64,000 nucleotides of DNA from Vermamoeba vermiformis (lineage: Eukaryota; Tubulinea; Echinamoebida). Of this stretch, positions 1 to 10,153 are shown one piece after another (within the stretch, counting starts at the first letter, position 1; each line of letters begins with the position of its first letter). Below the pieces are notes generated by a model that made no database searches, was not told where the DNA came from, and saw only the letters and a list, made by a program, of their open reading frames with translations. The stretch covers positions 186,001 to 250,000 of the forward strand of contig JBEWZL010000003.1 in the NCBI GenBank assembly GCA_045837725.1, in the 5' to 3' direction. The position numbers and the translations under genes are program-made.

Positions 1-509
1 TGCCAGATCCAGAAGTCACCGTCATCGTCCACAATTTTGCAAATTTCAGCGATATTTCACCAGTGCGAGTCATTTGCATTATGATCAGTTACGGCAACCC
101 TGTTAAACGACAAACCAGTGCTGTCGAAGCTGAACTTCAAGTCCTCGTGACAGCTGCAAACGGAACTTTAATTGACGAACCATCAGCGGAACAAATTGTC
201 TCAGAATTCGTTTCAAGTGCCAATGCCAACAAATCGATCGCAGATCCAATCTTAAATCCAAACTCCGATGAAGGTCGAGAATTAATTGGTACTAAGCCAC
301 TCAACGGCAATGAACTGCCCGGAACAGTTCCGTTAGGGCAAGTCCGACCTCCAACTTCCAGTCCGAGCATCGATAACGGACCAATCAGCAACGAGCCTGC
401 TGCAACTGTGCCTGTCAAAACTCCGGCGTCAAAAATTATGTCAAGTGCCTCTCAAGCATTCTTTTCTGCCTACTTAGTTGGATTCATATTGTTCATGCTG
501 CTTCATTAG
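1..509 (+). CDS. 3' end of a surface protein gene, probably GPI-anchored (partial)
   Basis: The frame is open from the left edge (codons in register with position 3) to a TAG at 507-509, so only the C-terminal ~168 residues are present. The first part (NFANFSDISPVRVICIM) looks like an extracellular beta-rich domain. Then follows a Pro/Asn/Thr-rich low-complexity stretch with TVP-type repeats. The last ~17 residues are hydrophobic (AYLVGFILFMLLH) and end directly at the stop, with a run of small residues (MSSASQ) just before. That is the pattern of a GPI-attachment signal; a single C-terminal membrane helix is the alternative. The family was not recognised. The next gene lies on the opposite strand, so the two genes converge with only 46 bp between their stop codons. 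Confidence 0.6.
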   Translation, partial: PDPEVTVIVHNFANFSDISPVRVICIMISYGNPVKRQTSAVEAELQVLVTAANGTLIDEPSAEQIVSEFVSSANANKSIADPILNPNSDEGRELIGTKPLNGNELPGTVPLGQVRPPTSSPSIDNGPISNEPAATVPVKTPASKIMSSASQAFFSAYLVGFILFMLLH

Positions 510-555
510 TGGAGGGTAGATGATTTATTGTTAAAATAAATGTAAATGTCAGCAG

Positions 556-3500
556 TTAATCTAATTTGCAGCCTGCAGGTTCTGTCAAAAGCACGTCATA
601 ATTCTTAACCATATCTGATGGCAGTCTGCTGAATGGAATTAAAACAATTGGCATGTTGCAATGTTCCTCTTTTTCATTGTAATTGTTGACCTCCATGATT
701 GCATCTGACGAAAATCCAGCTGCCCAAATCACCTGCAATTTGTCAGTTGCAAGCTCAATCGTACTGATAAGAACTTACACAAACTATTGGGCTCCAAGGT
801 TCTAGTTTTCTTAGTGAAGGAAGACTAGTTTCAACATCTACAGAGCCCAGCACTTTGTTCCAATTCTTTGATTGCCATTCTGACATGACATAATTGTTAC
901 CAACTGTGCGAAGCAAGGCCAATCCATCAGGCATTGCATGGTCTTCAACCTCAACAAATTTTTGCTCCAAATGAGTGAATGGTTTGGCAAGCAGTTCTAG
1001 GGAAGTCAGGCCAAATTCATCTGCATCTCCACAAATAGTAGAGTCTAGACAGCATTCATAGGCAATTGAAGACTTGTGGAATGCAGATCCTTCAACTGCA
1101 AGTTCTGTGATTAGTGTGCCATAATTGCTTAGAACCAACATCTTTAGCAGATCTGGACCTTTGCTAATTTGAGGTTGATGAGCATGCTGCAAAGCCTTCA
1201 TCAAAAATCAGTTTGTGGAAAAAAACATTCAGGGTTAGTCAAACCAAGCTAACCATCACTGCTAGGGCCACAAGCCTAAATAAAAAGTTAAAAAGAATTG
1301 AAATAAAAAAGAAAAAAGACACGATTAATTTTTCTAAAACACAAAAAAAATACGGGGAATCATTCCTTTTAACGATTGGCATTTTTTGGCTTTTTAGGCA
1401 ATAATTGACCTATATACAGCATTGCAACATATATTCAGTAATAAATATCAATGAATATACCTGCTTAGCTCAGTACAGTGCGTCTGATTAGTAAGGAAAG
1501 ATGATGTCTTTGCAAAACGTTTATTTTTGCAAAGATACAATGCTCATCAATTAAAAAACAGATAATCAAAGCAAGGAGAAATTGTTGTGGCCCTAGCAGT
1601 GATACCTTCACATGCTTTTTTACTCCAGCAGAAGAAGCAATGTGTTTCAACATCCACCAATCAGAAACTCTCCATTTTTGCTTGGTATTGACTCCTGCTC
1701 CCAATTGCTGCATTGAAACAGTGGGTACATAGCTTAAATTCATCTTTTCAACATTGATTTGGTGGGTGATTTGCAGGAAGCCATTATGAAACAAAGCAGC
1801 ATAGATCATATCTTGATAAAGCTGTCTATTGTTAATAGAGATTCACGAAGGGTGAAATCATACATACTGCTTTGTTATCTGCTGCTAGTCTTGCCACATA
1901 ATCTCTTGCATACATTTGACAAAGTGCACCAGCATCAGCCCAAATGTCTGCTTTGCTGTTTGCCAGCTGTTGTTTTGTTGGTTTGCACTGAGCTGCAAAT
2001 AGCACAATCTATTAACAGCCATAGTTAGTTCACATTTCAACTATTGGGTAACTTTGTACTGCTTGAAATAGCTGCTTGAAATACAATGTGCGACTGCCTA
2101 AGCCTTCCAGAATTTGTGAACCGTTTGCATGGTACTTCTTGATGTAACTGTAAAAGTCTATGCCGAAGTACTCTTTGATGAGATTATTTTGGTTTTGCAT
2201 CTCTTCTTTTGGTTCTCGTGTCATTTGAAATAACAGAAGACGTGCTCTATCATTGCTAGCTCTTGCACTCTCAGTGAAATTAAGGGCACTATAGTGGGTG
2301 GTAAGCATAACAAACTGAACAGTTAGAAATGATTAAAGAGTTGTAAAACATACTCCAACATTACTTTGCACAGCTAATTCTTCCATTGCAGTGACAAAAA
2401 TGTAGGGAAGTGAAGTTGGTTTGTTGTAAACAGGCAGGGAATTTGCAGGTGTTCCAGTATGGCAGAACATGCCAACAAACTTATCTTGCAGTGAATGCAC
2501 TTCATCACAGAATAGAGCAGTTATGTTATGCTCGACAATGTTTGATTTTGCTCTTTTGGTGAGATTTTCAATTGCTTGAGCATCCATACACTTCCATGCT
2601 CTTTCTACTTTCTTAATAAAGTATTCTCTGCAACTTCTGTTTTCAAAAAGCTGGGCTGAGATGGACATGCAATCAGCTTCAGAAAACTGAAGCTTTTGAG
2701 CTGCAAAACAGTTAGAGAATTGGCTGCAAATGATTAAGTCATGTACCTGCTTCAAAGCCTTCAGTATAGTGGTTGATTGCAACCAAGAAGAATACTTTCA
2801 TCACCTGCTGTGCTTTGCAAGTGAGCTCTTTGTACTGATCTGGGGTTGCTTTTGCAAGATCTGGAATAATTTGCTGACATAATGAATTTATCTGTTTTTC
2901 TATTGGTGCATAGTATGGAGAGGTCTGTGGTCTGTCAGAAAACTTAAGATAGATTGCCTTATTGTGTCGAGTATAAACACGTGCAAGGTGAGTCTTGCCA
3001 TAGCCAGAAACTATTGAAACTGTTAACAATGATGGTAGTGAAATAGAAAGACAGACCTTGAGCCACAACACCAAGAAAGAGTTCTTGGACATTAGGCTTT
3101 GATGAAGCTTTGACTGTAGCCACAAACTGCTGGAATTTGGAATAGAGTGGCTGTTTTAAAACATCATCCATGAAATAGTTTTCAAATTCAAGGTTTTCAC
3201 CATGTGGTAATGGCTTTTTCAAGCAGTGTCCAAATTTCTTGTGCTGTTCCTCTAAATTCTTGCTAAGGTTGAGGGCTGTTTTCAGCTTTTCAAAGGCCTC
3301 TAGTTAATTTTTAGAAAAATACAGTGATCATTTCAGACTTGCCTGCAAATGGAGTTTGCTCTTCAGTATGAGGAAGGGTTGAAGATGGGGAGTGTTTGCT
3401 GCCTTATAATATCATTAGCAAAAGGAATAGAATCTAATTTTTGGTTAGCTTACATTTTTGCAGAGCGGATGCAAACTTTGTTCGCTTGGCTTGTGTGATA

Positions 3501-3765
3501 CAGCGAACAGTTTGGCAATTAAATAAACTGGTGTTTCGTACATTTCTCACTTTGTAATTATCTAAATAAATATTAATGCAAAATAAATTGCGAATGATTA
3601 AAGAAAATTACAAAATCGCACCAACCAAAATATTTCTCTCAACGTAAAATAACTAATTTATATGGTAAAATTAATCTGTTGTTTCATAAGCTTACCACGA
3701 GCAGACTCTTTAATTCTCCGTCCCAAGATTTGAGTGCGAAGTTGGCCAACGATTCGGCCAAGCAT
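556..3765 (-). CDS. Crinkler/RHS-like P-loop NTPase protein, ~11 exons
   Basis: Exons read as 3765-3696, 3561-3454, 3402-3343, 3299-3057, 3010-2747, 2700-2354, 2314-~2040, ~1993-1868, 1825-1606, 1186-779 and 732-556, about 765 residues. Seen: a Walker A (SGYGKTHLARV, near residue 165), a Walker B (ALFCDEVHSL, near 315) and a sensor-like VTAMEE stretch. The P-loop type, with FSD after the first strand, resembles the NTPase of Crinkler and retrotransposon-hot-spot proteins. The C-terminal exons carry GLALLRTVGNNYVMSEWQSKNW, which could be a decayed PD-(D/E)XK-like nuclease core (inference). The N-terminus (MLGRIVGQLRTQILGRR) is basic and could be a mitochondrial presequence. The donor after exon 3 is GC (GCAAGT). 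The joint near 2040/1993 is uncertain: no splice keeps frame with a good GT donor. An intron was lengthened by a 345-bp element. In hosts of known CRN proteins these are effector or defence proteins; the role here is unknown. Confidence 0.55.
1257..1601. mobile_element. MITE-like element with 17-bp TIRs, inside an intron
   Basis: A perfect 17-bp inverted repeat (CACTGCTAGGGCCACAA) lies at 1257-1273 and, reversed, at 1585-1601. Both ends are flanked by AT (1255-1256 and 1602-1603), giving a plausible 2-bp target duplication; with AT counted, the palindromic match is 19 bp. The 345-bp interior is AT-rich, has no long coding frame and no transposase. It sits in the second-to-last intron of the Crinkler-like gene. 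Removing it and one AT leaves a ~72-nt intron with a GTATGG donor, typical for this genome, so the insertion reading fits well. A string near 1468-1485 (TAGCTCAGTACAGTGCG) resembles a tRNA A box, which might hint at a tRNA-derived interior. Family not assigned; no second copy was seen in the window. Confidence 0.65.
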
Positions 3766-3981
3766 TCTAAACCGTTACGTTGATTTAATATTAGTGTACA
3801 AGTTGACTATGAGCTAATCAGCGTATTGCTATGTCCCGAAGAAAAATAGACCAGAACAATTTTTTTTGCTACAAGGAACCGAGAAACAACAAATTTTACG
3901 TCGGCAGAGGTAATTTTTGAACTTAAAAAATTAATACAGCCACGACGCAATTTTAATTTGTAATATTCGTTTATTGGTGCA

Positions 3982-5622
3982 TTAAGCGATGAGGTAAGAC
4001 AATACATGCTGCCACATTTCAAGCGGAAGTGTTGTGTTATTGCATCGTTTAATATTATTATAAAGCACTATTAGGTCCAGTTTTCGCTGGTAATTTTTTC
4101 TTAGTAATATATCCAGCCGATAATCATCAGACACCGTTGTGAGGTGCAACAGCGAGATCGGGAACGGATTTTTCTCGTAATCGGCTAAAAAAGTCTGAAT
4201 AGCATTGCTGTGCCATACAATGTCTATTGCCAAATAGCGTAGCGCCTTATTAATATTCAGAACTCGCACCAGATCCGCGAACAAATCCGGAGCGGTAGGG
4301 GGGTCCAAACCTCGATATACTTTCTTCTTTACAATTAGGCTCTCTAACGTCTTATTCTTCAACAACATATTCCATACGTACTTGCAAGCACTGCCGTCCA
4401 AATCTTTGTTAATCAGCTCTAACTTTTTGAGTTTGGAATTCACTTCGATTCCTCGCATTAATATTTCGAAGTCTTTAAGGTTTAAAGCGCCGCCGTTAAT
4501 TTTTAAATTAGTCACGCAATTTTTCGGAGAATTAAGGCCTTCAACGAGCAGGCTAAAGTCGAGTTGATCTAGTTGAACCGTGTTGAGTTCAAGTTTTGAT
4601 AACTGGAGTGATTTGAGCATTTGACAAAGTCCTAATGGTGGTTCATATTCTGGTGTAATGAAGAAATTTTGGTTTGATTTTAAGCCAATCGTTAGCGACT
4701 TGAGATCTCGTTGCGGACTGTCAGCGAAACTTTGACACAATGACAAGTACGATTTTGAATCAATAGCGATATCTGTCAATGTCGTATTCATTTTAAATAC
4801 GTCTACTAAGTTTGGAGTATATAAATATTCAAAGTTAACGGATCTTAAAGTTGTGTTGGATCCCAACCGTTTTGCAATGGTGTCATGCAGGTTGCCTATA
4901 TTCTTCACTGACAGTCTTGTTAGCTTCGTATTTGCATCGGCTATATCAAATAAAACATCGAGAGACTTTCCTTCAATTATTGCTGACGAATTTGTTCCTT
5001 CAATTTCAAGTTCGTGCAAATTGATCTCTGATCCAACGAGTGGTTTTAAAGCTGAAAAATCGTACTCAGTTTCTCGTAAAAAAAGTGTCAATTTTGTTAA
5101 TGATCTATTTTGCGCTATTGTTGGTAATAGGCCGTTGTTTTCTTCTGGCGTGATTCTGATGGATCTGAGTGTCGACGACTGCTTTAATAGCTCGAATAAG
5201 TGTCTATAAAATTGTGTTGTATGGTAATCACGATTGAAATTTATGTTTATATCCGCTGTATTATGTCGTAATAAATCGAGGGGAATGCATTCCGGAAAAT
5301 CTTGATCTGCGAGCGAGATCCGTTTCAGAGTTGTTATTTTTTGCAATGACTCGCAAAATTCTCTTGTATTTCCATGAAGTGGTGATTGGAGTCTTAACTC
5401 TGTAATTGACGGGACGGATCGGATCAACTCACATAACGCATTTGTCACTTCACTTGATTGAACTTCTATTGTCGTTAATGTCTTAAAATTATTGCTATTT
5501 TTGAGACATGCAATAAGCTTATCGAGTTGAGTGGCTTTTAAGACAACAAATTTCATGCATCTGATTTGTTGGAGATTAATCTCGTTTAAATAGTCATTAA
5601 TGCCAAAAATATTCCTTGGCAT
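3982..5622 (-). CDS. Leucine-rich-repeat protein with a C-terminal F-box-like motif
   Basis: One uninterrupted frame of 546 residues from ATG 5622 to a stop at 3982. Residues ~30-500 are built of 22-30-residue units with the LxxLxLxxN/C type spacing (for example VTNLKINGGALNLKDFEIL and LESLIVKKK), as in ribonuclease-inhibitor-like LRR proteins. The last ~20 residues (LPLEMWQHVLSYL) look like the start of an F-box, the motif that binds Skp1 in SCF ubiquitin ligases. In standard FBXL proteins the F-box precedes the LRRs; here it closes the protein. The gene has no introns, unlike its neighbours, which is common in expanded LRR/F-box families. Target unknown. Its start is followed upstream by a 309-bp spacer to the next gene on the same strand. 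Confidence 0.8.
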   Translation of the reverse strand: MPRNIFGINDYLNEINLQQIRCMKFVVLKATQLDKLIACLKNSNNFKTLTTIEVQSSEVTNALCELIRSVPSITELRLQSPLHGNTREFCESLQKITTLKRISLADQDFPECIPLDLLRHNTADININFNRDYHTTQFYRHLFELLKQSSTLRSIRITPEENNGLLPTIAQNRSLTKLTLFLRETEYDFSALKPLVGSEINLHELEIEGTNSSAIIEGKSLDVLFDIADANTKLTRLSVKNIGNLHDTIAKRLGSNTTLRSVNFEYLYTPNLVDVFKMNTTLTDIAIDSKSYLSLCQSFADSPQRDLKSLTIGLKSNQNFFITPEYEPPLGLCQMLKSLQLSKLELNTVQLDQLDFSLLVEGLNSPKNCVTNLKINGGALNLKDFEILMRGIEVNSKLKKLELINKDLDGSACKYVWNMLLKNKTLESLIVKKKVYRGLDPPTAPDLFADLVRVLNINKALRYLAIDIVWHSNAIQTFLADYEKNPFPISLLHLTTVSDDYRLDILLRKNYQRKLDLIVLYNNIKRCNNTTLPLEMWQHVLSYLIA

Positions 5623-5931
5623 CCAACGGATAGTGTCCTATTTATAATAATATTATTATTAAGGTTTGTTTAACTAAAAATTTGAAGCAGATGCGTTTTT
5701 CATCAAGCGCGATGCGCTTTAATTCTTTCGTAGTTATGACGATGTCCAAAGATATTATTGTCTTACCATTATTAAGCCTTGAGTTGTGCTGCTCCAATGG
5801 GACGCAAAAAGACAACAGAAGATCGGGACCAGAGGTGAATATGAGGCCTCATTTAAATTGAGTATTATGGTCTTTATTATTTATTTACATCGATAGGAAC
5901 AAGCAGCTTTTCCATGAATACGAGGGAATGA
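5623..5931. other. Intergenic spacer, no gene seen
   Basis: This 309-bp spacer separates two minus-strand genes. It contains a short frame on the + strand starting at the ATG near 5737 (about 40 codons), which has no recognisable features and is more likely chance. Nothing else stands out. Confidence 0.5.
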
Positions 5932-6438
5932 GCTTATTCGTTGTTCTTGACACCGTACTCCATGAAGCACTTGAGCATTAACAGAAAATTGGCCACAAAT
6001 GACAAACTCGTTAATAGCCATAATAGCCACGCACGATTAATTAAGAAAAATAGCGCAAACAGGCCATAGAGAACTAAATTAGATAAGTTAGTATTCCATT
6101 TACGGTTACAACGTCACAAAAAATAATAGAACGAACACAACATATGTAAAAATAGTATAAAATTAATATCGAGCGTTATTTGATTCAAAAGTAATTTTTG
6201 ACAATTTTTTTCTCGATCTAATCTGGATCTACTCACTTGCAGTGATAAAAAAGAAGAGATATCGGTCTCCGCATTGAAGTCTGAAAGTTTGCTTTGGTTT
6301 TGGCTTCGTGCTGATAAGATAATGGTTCAGAAGCAAGAGTGTCCCGAGCACGATCGGAATCCAAAATGACAGCTCTAAAGCACTGTAGACAATGAAAATG
6401 GTCCAACAAGTATTTACAAGACTAATGGTCCTCCACAT
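5932..6438 (-). CDS. Small four-helix membrane protein, two exons
   Basis: Exon 1 runs 6438-6237 and exon 2 6073-5932 (stop TAA 5932-5934), joined in phase 1 with a GTGAGT donor, giving ~114 residues. Four hydrophobic segments can be seen: IFIVYSALELSF, WIPIVLGTLLLLNHYLI, FFFITAILYGLFALFFL and WLLWLLTSLSFVANFLLML, with a short basic loop (STKPKPKQ) between the second and third. The C-terminus (CFMEYGVKNNE) is polar. The intron (~163 bp) is longer than usual here. The layout resembles small tetraspan ER/Golgi proteins but no family was recognised. It lies 139 bp downstream of the MORN gene on the same strand. Confidence 0.6.
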
Positions 6439-6577
6439 CGCTGGTTATTAATACTAAAAGCAGCAACAACAGAACTCGTTTTGTCCCCGGCAAAATTTTC
6501 GGTAGTAGTAGAACAAAAGCGCTTGCAAATGCTAAAGTAATCATGTTTGAAAGTAATTCATATCAAGTTCTTTACAT

Positions 6578-9249
6578 TTATGTCATTTTTACAATTTTTC
6601 CGGCTTGGAAATCGCCAGAGACTTTAAAGCCGTGTTGAGCAAAGTAATAAACGCCTTGCCCGTCAAATTTACCCTCTTTAAAATTTCCTTCGTACACGTC
6701 ACCATTGGCTGTCTTATATTTGCCATAGCCGTGCATTAAATCGTCCTTCCATTCGCCTTCATATCGATTTCCAGCTCGCTAAGAAAACGCGTTAAAAAAG
6801 TTGCAAAAAATAGCACATCCACATCCGGATCAATTTTGCAGGCAAGAGACTCAATAATAATACAGCATATTACTTACATCCGAAAACACGCCTTTTCCAC
6901 ACCGCCGGCCTTGTTTGAATTCGCCGTAGAATGTAGCACCAGCCATGCTGCTCCAACTGCCGAGCCCGTGAAACTCGTCGTCTTTGAAGTCACCCGTGTA
7001 CAGATCTCCATTTTGAAACACATACACGCCCTTGCCGTTGGGTACTCCTCGTTCAAAGGTGCCTTCGTACCTTAAAAAGCAAAATAAGGTTAGTACTTGG
7101 TTCGAAAGTTGTGGTCACGCGGATCAGATCAGATGCGCCTGACCCAGATCTTCGCACTACGAAGCTGATGCAAGCAAAAAAAATAACGAAATTGTTACTA
7201 TCATGGTGCAAAAAGCAAAAAGAGAGAGCACAACACCTCCGATTCCCAGGTAGTCTCCTACCCCAGTACTAAGAAGGCCTGAACAAGCTTAACTTCGCTG
7301 ATCGGACGGGAAGCGGTGCATTCTTGTTAGTGTGGTCGTGCCCGAGACGTATTGCTACCTCGTACTCGGGTCACTACTTACTAACAAGGACCAACAACCC
7401 CACATCCGGATCTTTGCGTGTTTTCTTCAAAATTTTTCAAACTCAAAAAAACTTTCTAGGCTTACCTGCTTCCATTGTGCATGGTGTAAGTGCCCTTGCC
7501 ATGTCGAGTACCATCTTTGTATTCACCGACGTACACATTGCCGTCAGTCGTCGTGTAGACACCTTTGCCATGTCGCACGCCCTTGGAATTGAATTCTCCT
7601 TCGTATCGATCGCCATTCGGGTACAGTTTCACGCGCTTGACGAGCACTTCTTCGGTCTTGTTTTCCGCGTTGCTATTTGACGGCGTTGTTGTGTCTTCAG
7701 TAACTCCGTCTTTCTTGCCCGACGGTATGCTGCTGTTGGATCCGGTCTTGGTCTGTTCTTTCGTCAAGGCGCTATTGATAGAATCAACGCTGGCGGGTCC
7801 TTGTGTAGACAGGTCTTCTCGTGGCGTGTTTGGTGATGTTGGCGTTGTAGGCACGGGCACTGTGTTGACGTGCTCTTTCGAGTGCAGTGACGCGAGTGAG
7901 TCCTTTAACGTCAGTTGGGGCCTGACAGGTGTAGTCGGCTCACTTGATTGACCATTTGCAGCTGTAGTTCCGCTCGGCTGCTGAGTATTGCTTGCAATAT
8001 TTGCAGCTGTTGTCTCGCTAGTACTGCTGTTTTTGTCGCTCGAAGTGGCGCCTTGGTGAGGGTCACTTTTAGCGATTTGAAGTTCACTGAACGAATTGCC
8101 AGCGCTCCTTAATCCGCTCTCTGTCTTTTCGTCCAATTTTAACGGTCTAGGTCTGCTCGGTGATAAAATGGCTTTAGGTTGTGGTCGCGGAGATCCGACG
8201 GGGGTTGAGTTGCTGGATCCGCCTCCAAGCTTCTCAATACTGTCTAGCACTGGCTTCTTGATCGGCAGTGCTGTCGTTGGTGGTGAAACATCGTCTGAAT
8301 GGGTCGCGAGTGGTACTGGCATTCGTCGCGGTTTGACTTTGATATTTCCTTCTGCGTCCGCGCTGTACTCTCTGCAAATAAAATTCATTAATTAATCGTT
8401 CACAGAACGTTAAATTAATGCAATTAACCTAACAAGAACTAAATTTCCAAATTTAGAACGCAATAATTTTCATCGCGAAAAGAAGTAATAAATTTTGTGC
8501 CGTTATTTTACGATCAGATATCGTCATATAATATTGCAATTACTATATATAGTAATAATATGATATCGGTGGACTTACACTTTATCGCACATGATCAGCA
8601 CAGCGGGATTATTGCAATATTTTTCCAACAATCGTTTGACGAGTCCACGACGGTCTTCAGGACAATCTTCGTGAAATAGAATACTAATAATATCAATATA
8701 CACATCTGTACACTGCCACGTGCCACGTGCCAATTCGAAGGTCAATGTCCATTCGTACTGGAACGTGTTTTTAATGCACATTTCTTTCCTTCGCGATTTG
8801 ATCAGGATTTTATCTAAATATATTAAAAATGAGATTAGTATAATTAAAATATCATAAGGCCGTTTATGGCTATTGGTTGTAATCGAAAAAAATTAATGGA
8901 TAAAGAAATTCGTGGAGCAAGATCCACGCTAATTTTTGTAATTAAGCACTTTAATTGCATTATTTTAAATATACGTTGCTATTTTAGAAGAATGAAGATT
9001 AATGTATGCAATTAATTAAGAGATTTTTTGTAGGTCGTTAATGCATCCAAAGTAACACGTACCAGCTTTCAAATAAAATTCAATTTTCCAGCCGAGTTTG
9101 ACGTCCTTTGTCATGCACTGATTGCCGAGTGCAAATTTGAGCTCAATAATTGCAGGACTGATCGCTGTTTGATTGACGCACTTCAGCACTGTAATCACGT
9201 GACTGTTATCGCCGCCCATCACTTCTTCGATAAATCGTTGCAAAGTCAT
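6578..9249 (-). CDS. MORN-repeat protein with an unrecognised N-terminal domain
   Basis: Exons: 9249-9063, 8813-8579, 8371-7466, 7070-6878, 6778-6578; about 570 residues. Residues 1-~155 form a compact domain without an assigned family (LGWKIEFYLKAD, YEWTLTFELARGTWQCTDVYI). Residues ~155-400 are a low-complexity Ser/Thr/Pro linker. The rest is a run of MORN repeats (YPNGDRYEGEFNSKGVRHGKG, YVGEYKDGTRHGKG, LYTGDFKDDEFHGLG, YEGEWKDDLMHGYG, YEGNFKEGKFDGQG), a repeat that forms a lipid-binding or dimerising beta surface in junctophilins, PIP5Ks and ciliary proteins. The third intron (7071-7465) is ~395 bp and carries a 5S rRNA gene in the same direction. A membrane-scaffold role is the best guess. 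The start ATG 9249 is the first in-frame Met of the exon. Confidence 0.8.
7217..7221 (-). terminator. Pol III T-run after 5S copy A
   Basis: Five T residues on the minus strand begin 4 nt after the 5S 3' end. A second T-run follows at 7214-7210, and the sequence TTTTTGCTTTTTGC is shared with copy B. Confidence 0.7.
7226..7343 (-). rRNA. 5S ribosomal RNA, copy A, nested in a MORN-gene intron
   Basis: Read on the minus strand the 118-nt segment has the canonical 5S layout: a 5' strand GGGCACGACCAC that pairs with the 3' strand GGTGTTGTGCTC (helix I), the internal control region (AGCGAAGTTAAGC, GTACTGGGGTAGGAGACTACC) and the closing CTGGGAATC. It is identical, base for base, to copy B at 60450-60567. 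A T5 run follows at 7221-7217, a normal Pol III stop. The gene is in the sense direction of the host intron 7071-7465. Confidence 0.93.
7354..7389 (-). promoter_or_regulatory. Conserved 36-bp block upstream of 5S copy A
   Basis: This block (read on the minus strand CCTTGTTAGTAAGTAGTGAC... to GGTAGC) is identical to 60404-60439 upstream of copy B, although the surrounding introns are unrelated. It therefore belongs to the 5S unit. It may be an external promoter element or part of the duplicated unit. CTTGTTAGT and CCCGAG in it are the reverse complements of ACTAACAAG and CTCGGG at the 5S 5' end. Confidence 0.55.
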
Positions 9250-9694
9250 GGCAATGGTACCTAAATATAGATCGTTCGGTCAATACGGCTCTTCTAATAG
9301 ATATTTCCATAAATAGGCAAAATAATTTCACCAGCCAATAAAAATTAGTAATTTTGAGCCGTAATCGAATAAATGTAGTAAAAATACGAAATAAATATGT
9401 ATTGGGTATATTTTTGCCATATATTTTGTTTATTATTATTTATTGTTCGATTGCGGGATATTTTACCACGCGATCGGAGGAATTGGATCGAAATAAATAA
9501 AGCCTCCGAACGAATTGGTATTATTCAATGGATATTATTCATTAAGTATTATATTGTGGCCGCATTATTTATTAATTAAGGATGACGTAAATTAATTTCG
9601 ACCGTGTAACGTCTATTTTTTTAGAACCAATAAATTTAGTAACTGTAACACAAATAATTACGATACTGCGGGCTCGTTAAATATAGAAATAATA
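9250..9694. other. AT-rich intergenic spacer
   Basis: Between the MORN gene start and the 3' end of the next minus-strand gene. It is AT-rich (many TATT/AATA runs) and has no convincing frame or RNA signature. It should contain the MORN gene's promoter. Confidence 0.5.
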
Positions 9695-10123
9695 TTAAAA
9701 TGGTTGATTTTGATCATAAGGCTTACCTAAATCAGATCCCGCAAAAAACGGTAAAAACGAATCTGATATCTTTTCGGCGCTTTCTTCACCTTCAATATTA
9801 TTTGCTAATGTTGTTAATATTTGTAATACTCCTATTGCTGGGTTTGCTCCTCCTGCTGCCTCATCTACAATCACTTTGTTATTCTGATCGAATATCTTCA
9901 TGAATGGACCAAGCCGAGGCAGATCTGCGCATAATGGCAGAGCTTTATAAGGCCTCGTGATAAGGTTAATTAGCTTTTCTTTGTTGGCTTGTTGCATTCC
10001 ATAGACTCTGCTTTTGAAAATTAACCCGCAGCTGGCGATTAAAAAAATTAATTTGCCCGCGCCCAAATTTAACGAAGAATCTAAGCACAAAACAACAATA
10101 TGGCACTCACTGAAGGTAGTCAT
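9695..10123 (-). CDS. Hypothetical protein, divergent with BolA
   Basis: A frame runs from ATG 10123 to TAA at 9695-9697 (142 residues if unspliced). A GTGAGT donor sits just after MTTF, and acceptors near 10015 would remove the hydrophobic N-terminal stretch and give a ~110-residue acidic protein beginning MTTF-YGMQQANKEKL. The remainder (LITRPYKALPLCADLPRLG, KVIVDEAAGGANPAIGVLQIL, IEGEESAEKISDSF) looks like a soluble globular helical domain. Its start codon is only 30 bp from the BolA start on the other strand, so both must share one promoter. No family recognised; whether the first intron exists is open. Confidence 0.5.
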   Translation of the reverse strand: MTTFSECHIVVLCLDSSLNLGAGKLIFLIASCGLIFKSRVYGMQQANKEKLINLITRPYKALPLCADLPRLGPFMKIFDQNNKVIVDEAAGGANPAIGVLQILTTLANNIEGEESAEKISDSFLPFFAGSDLGKPYDQNQPF

Positions 10124-10153
10124 ATTAATTTATATAGTGTTTACTGATCAAAT

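Noticed and set aside
1213-1404. Lys-rich 63-codon frame on the + strand
   Set aside because: It falls inside the MITE-like element in an A-rich stretch; no coding character.
1460-1530. tRNA gene in the MITE-like element
   Set aside because: Only an A-box-like string; anticodon and T arms do not pair.
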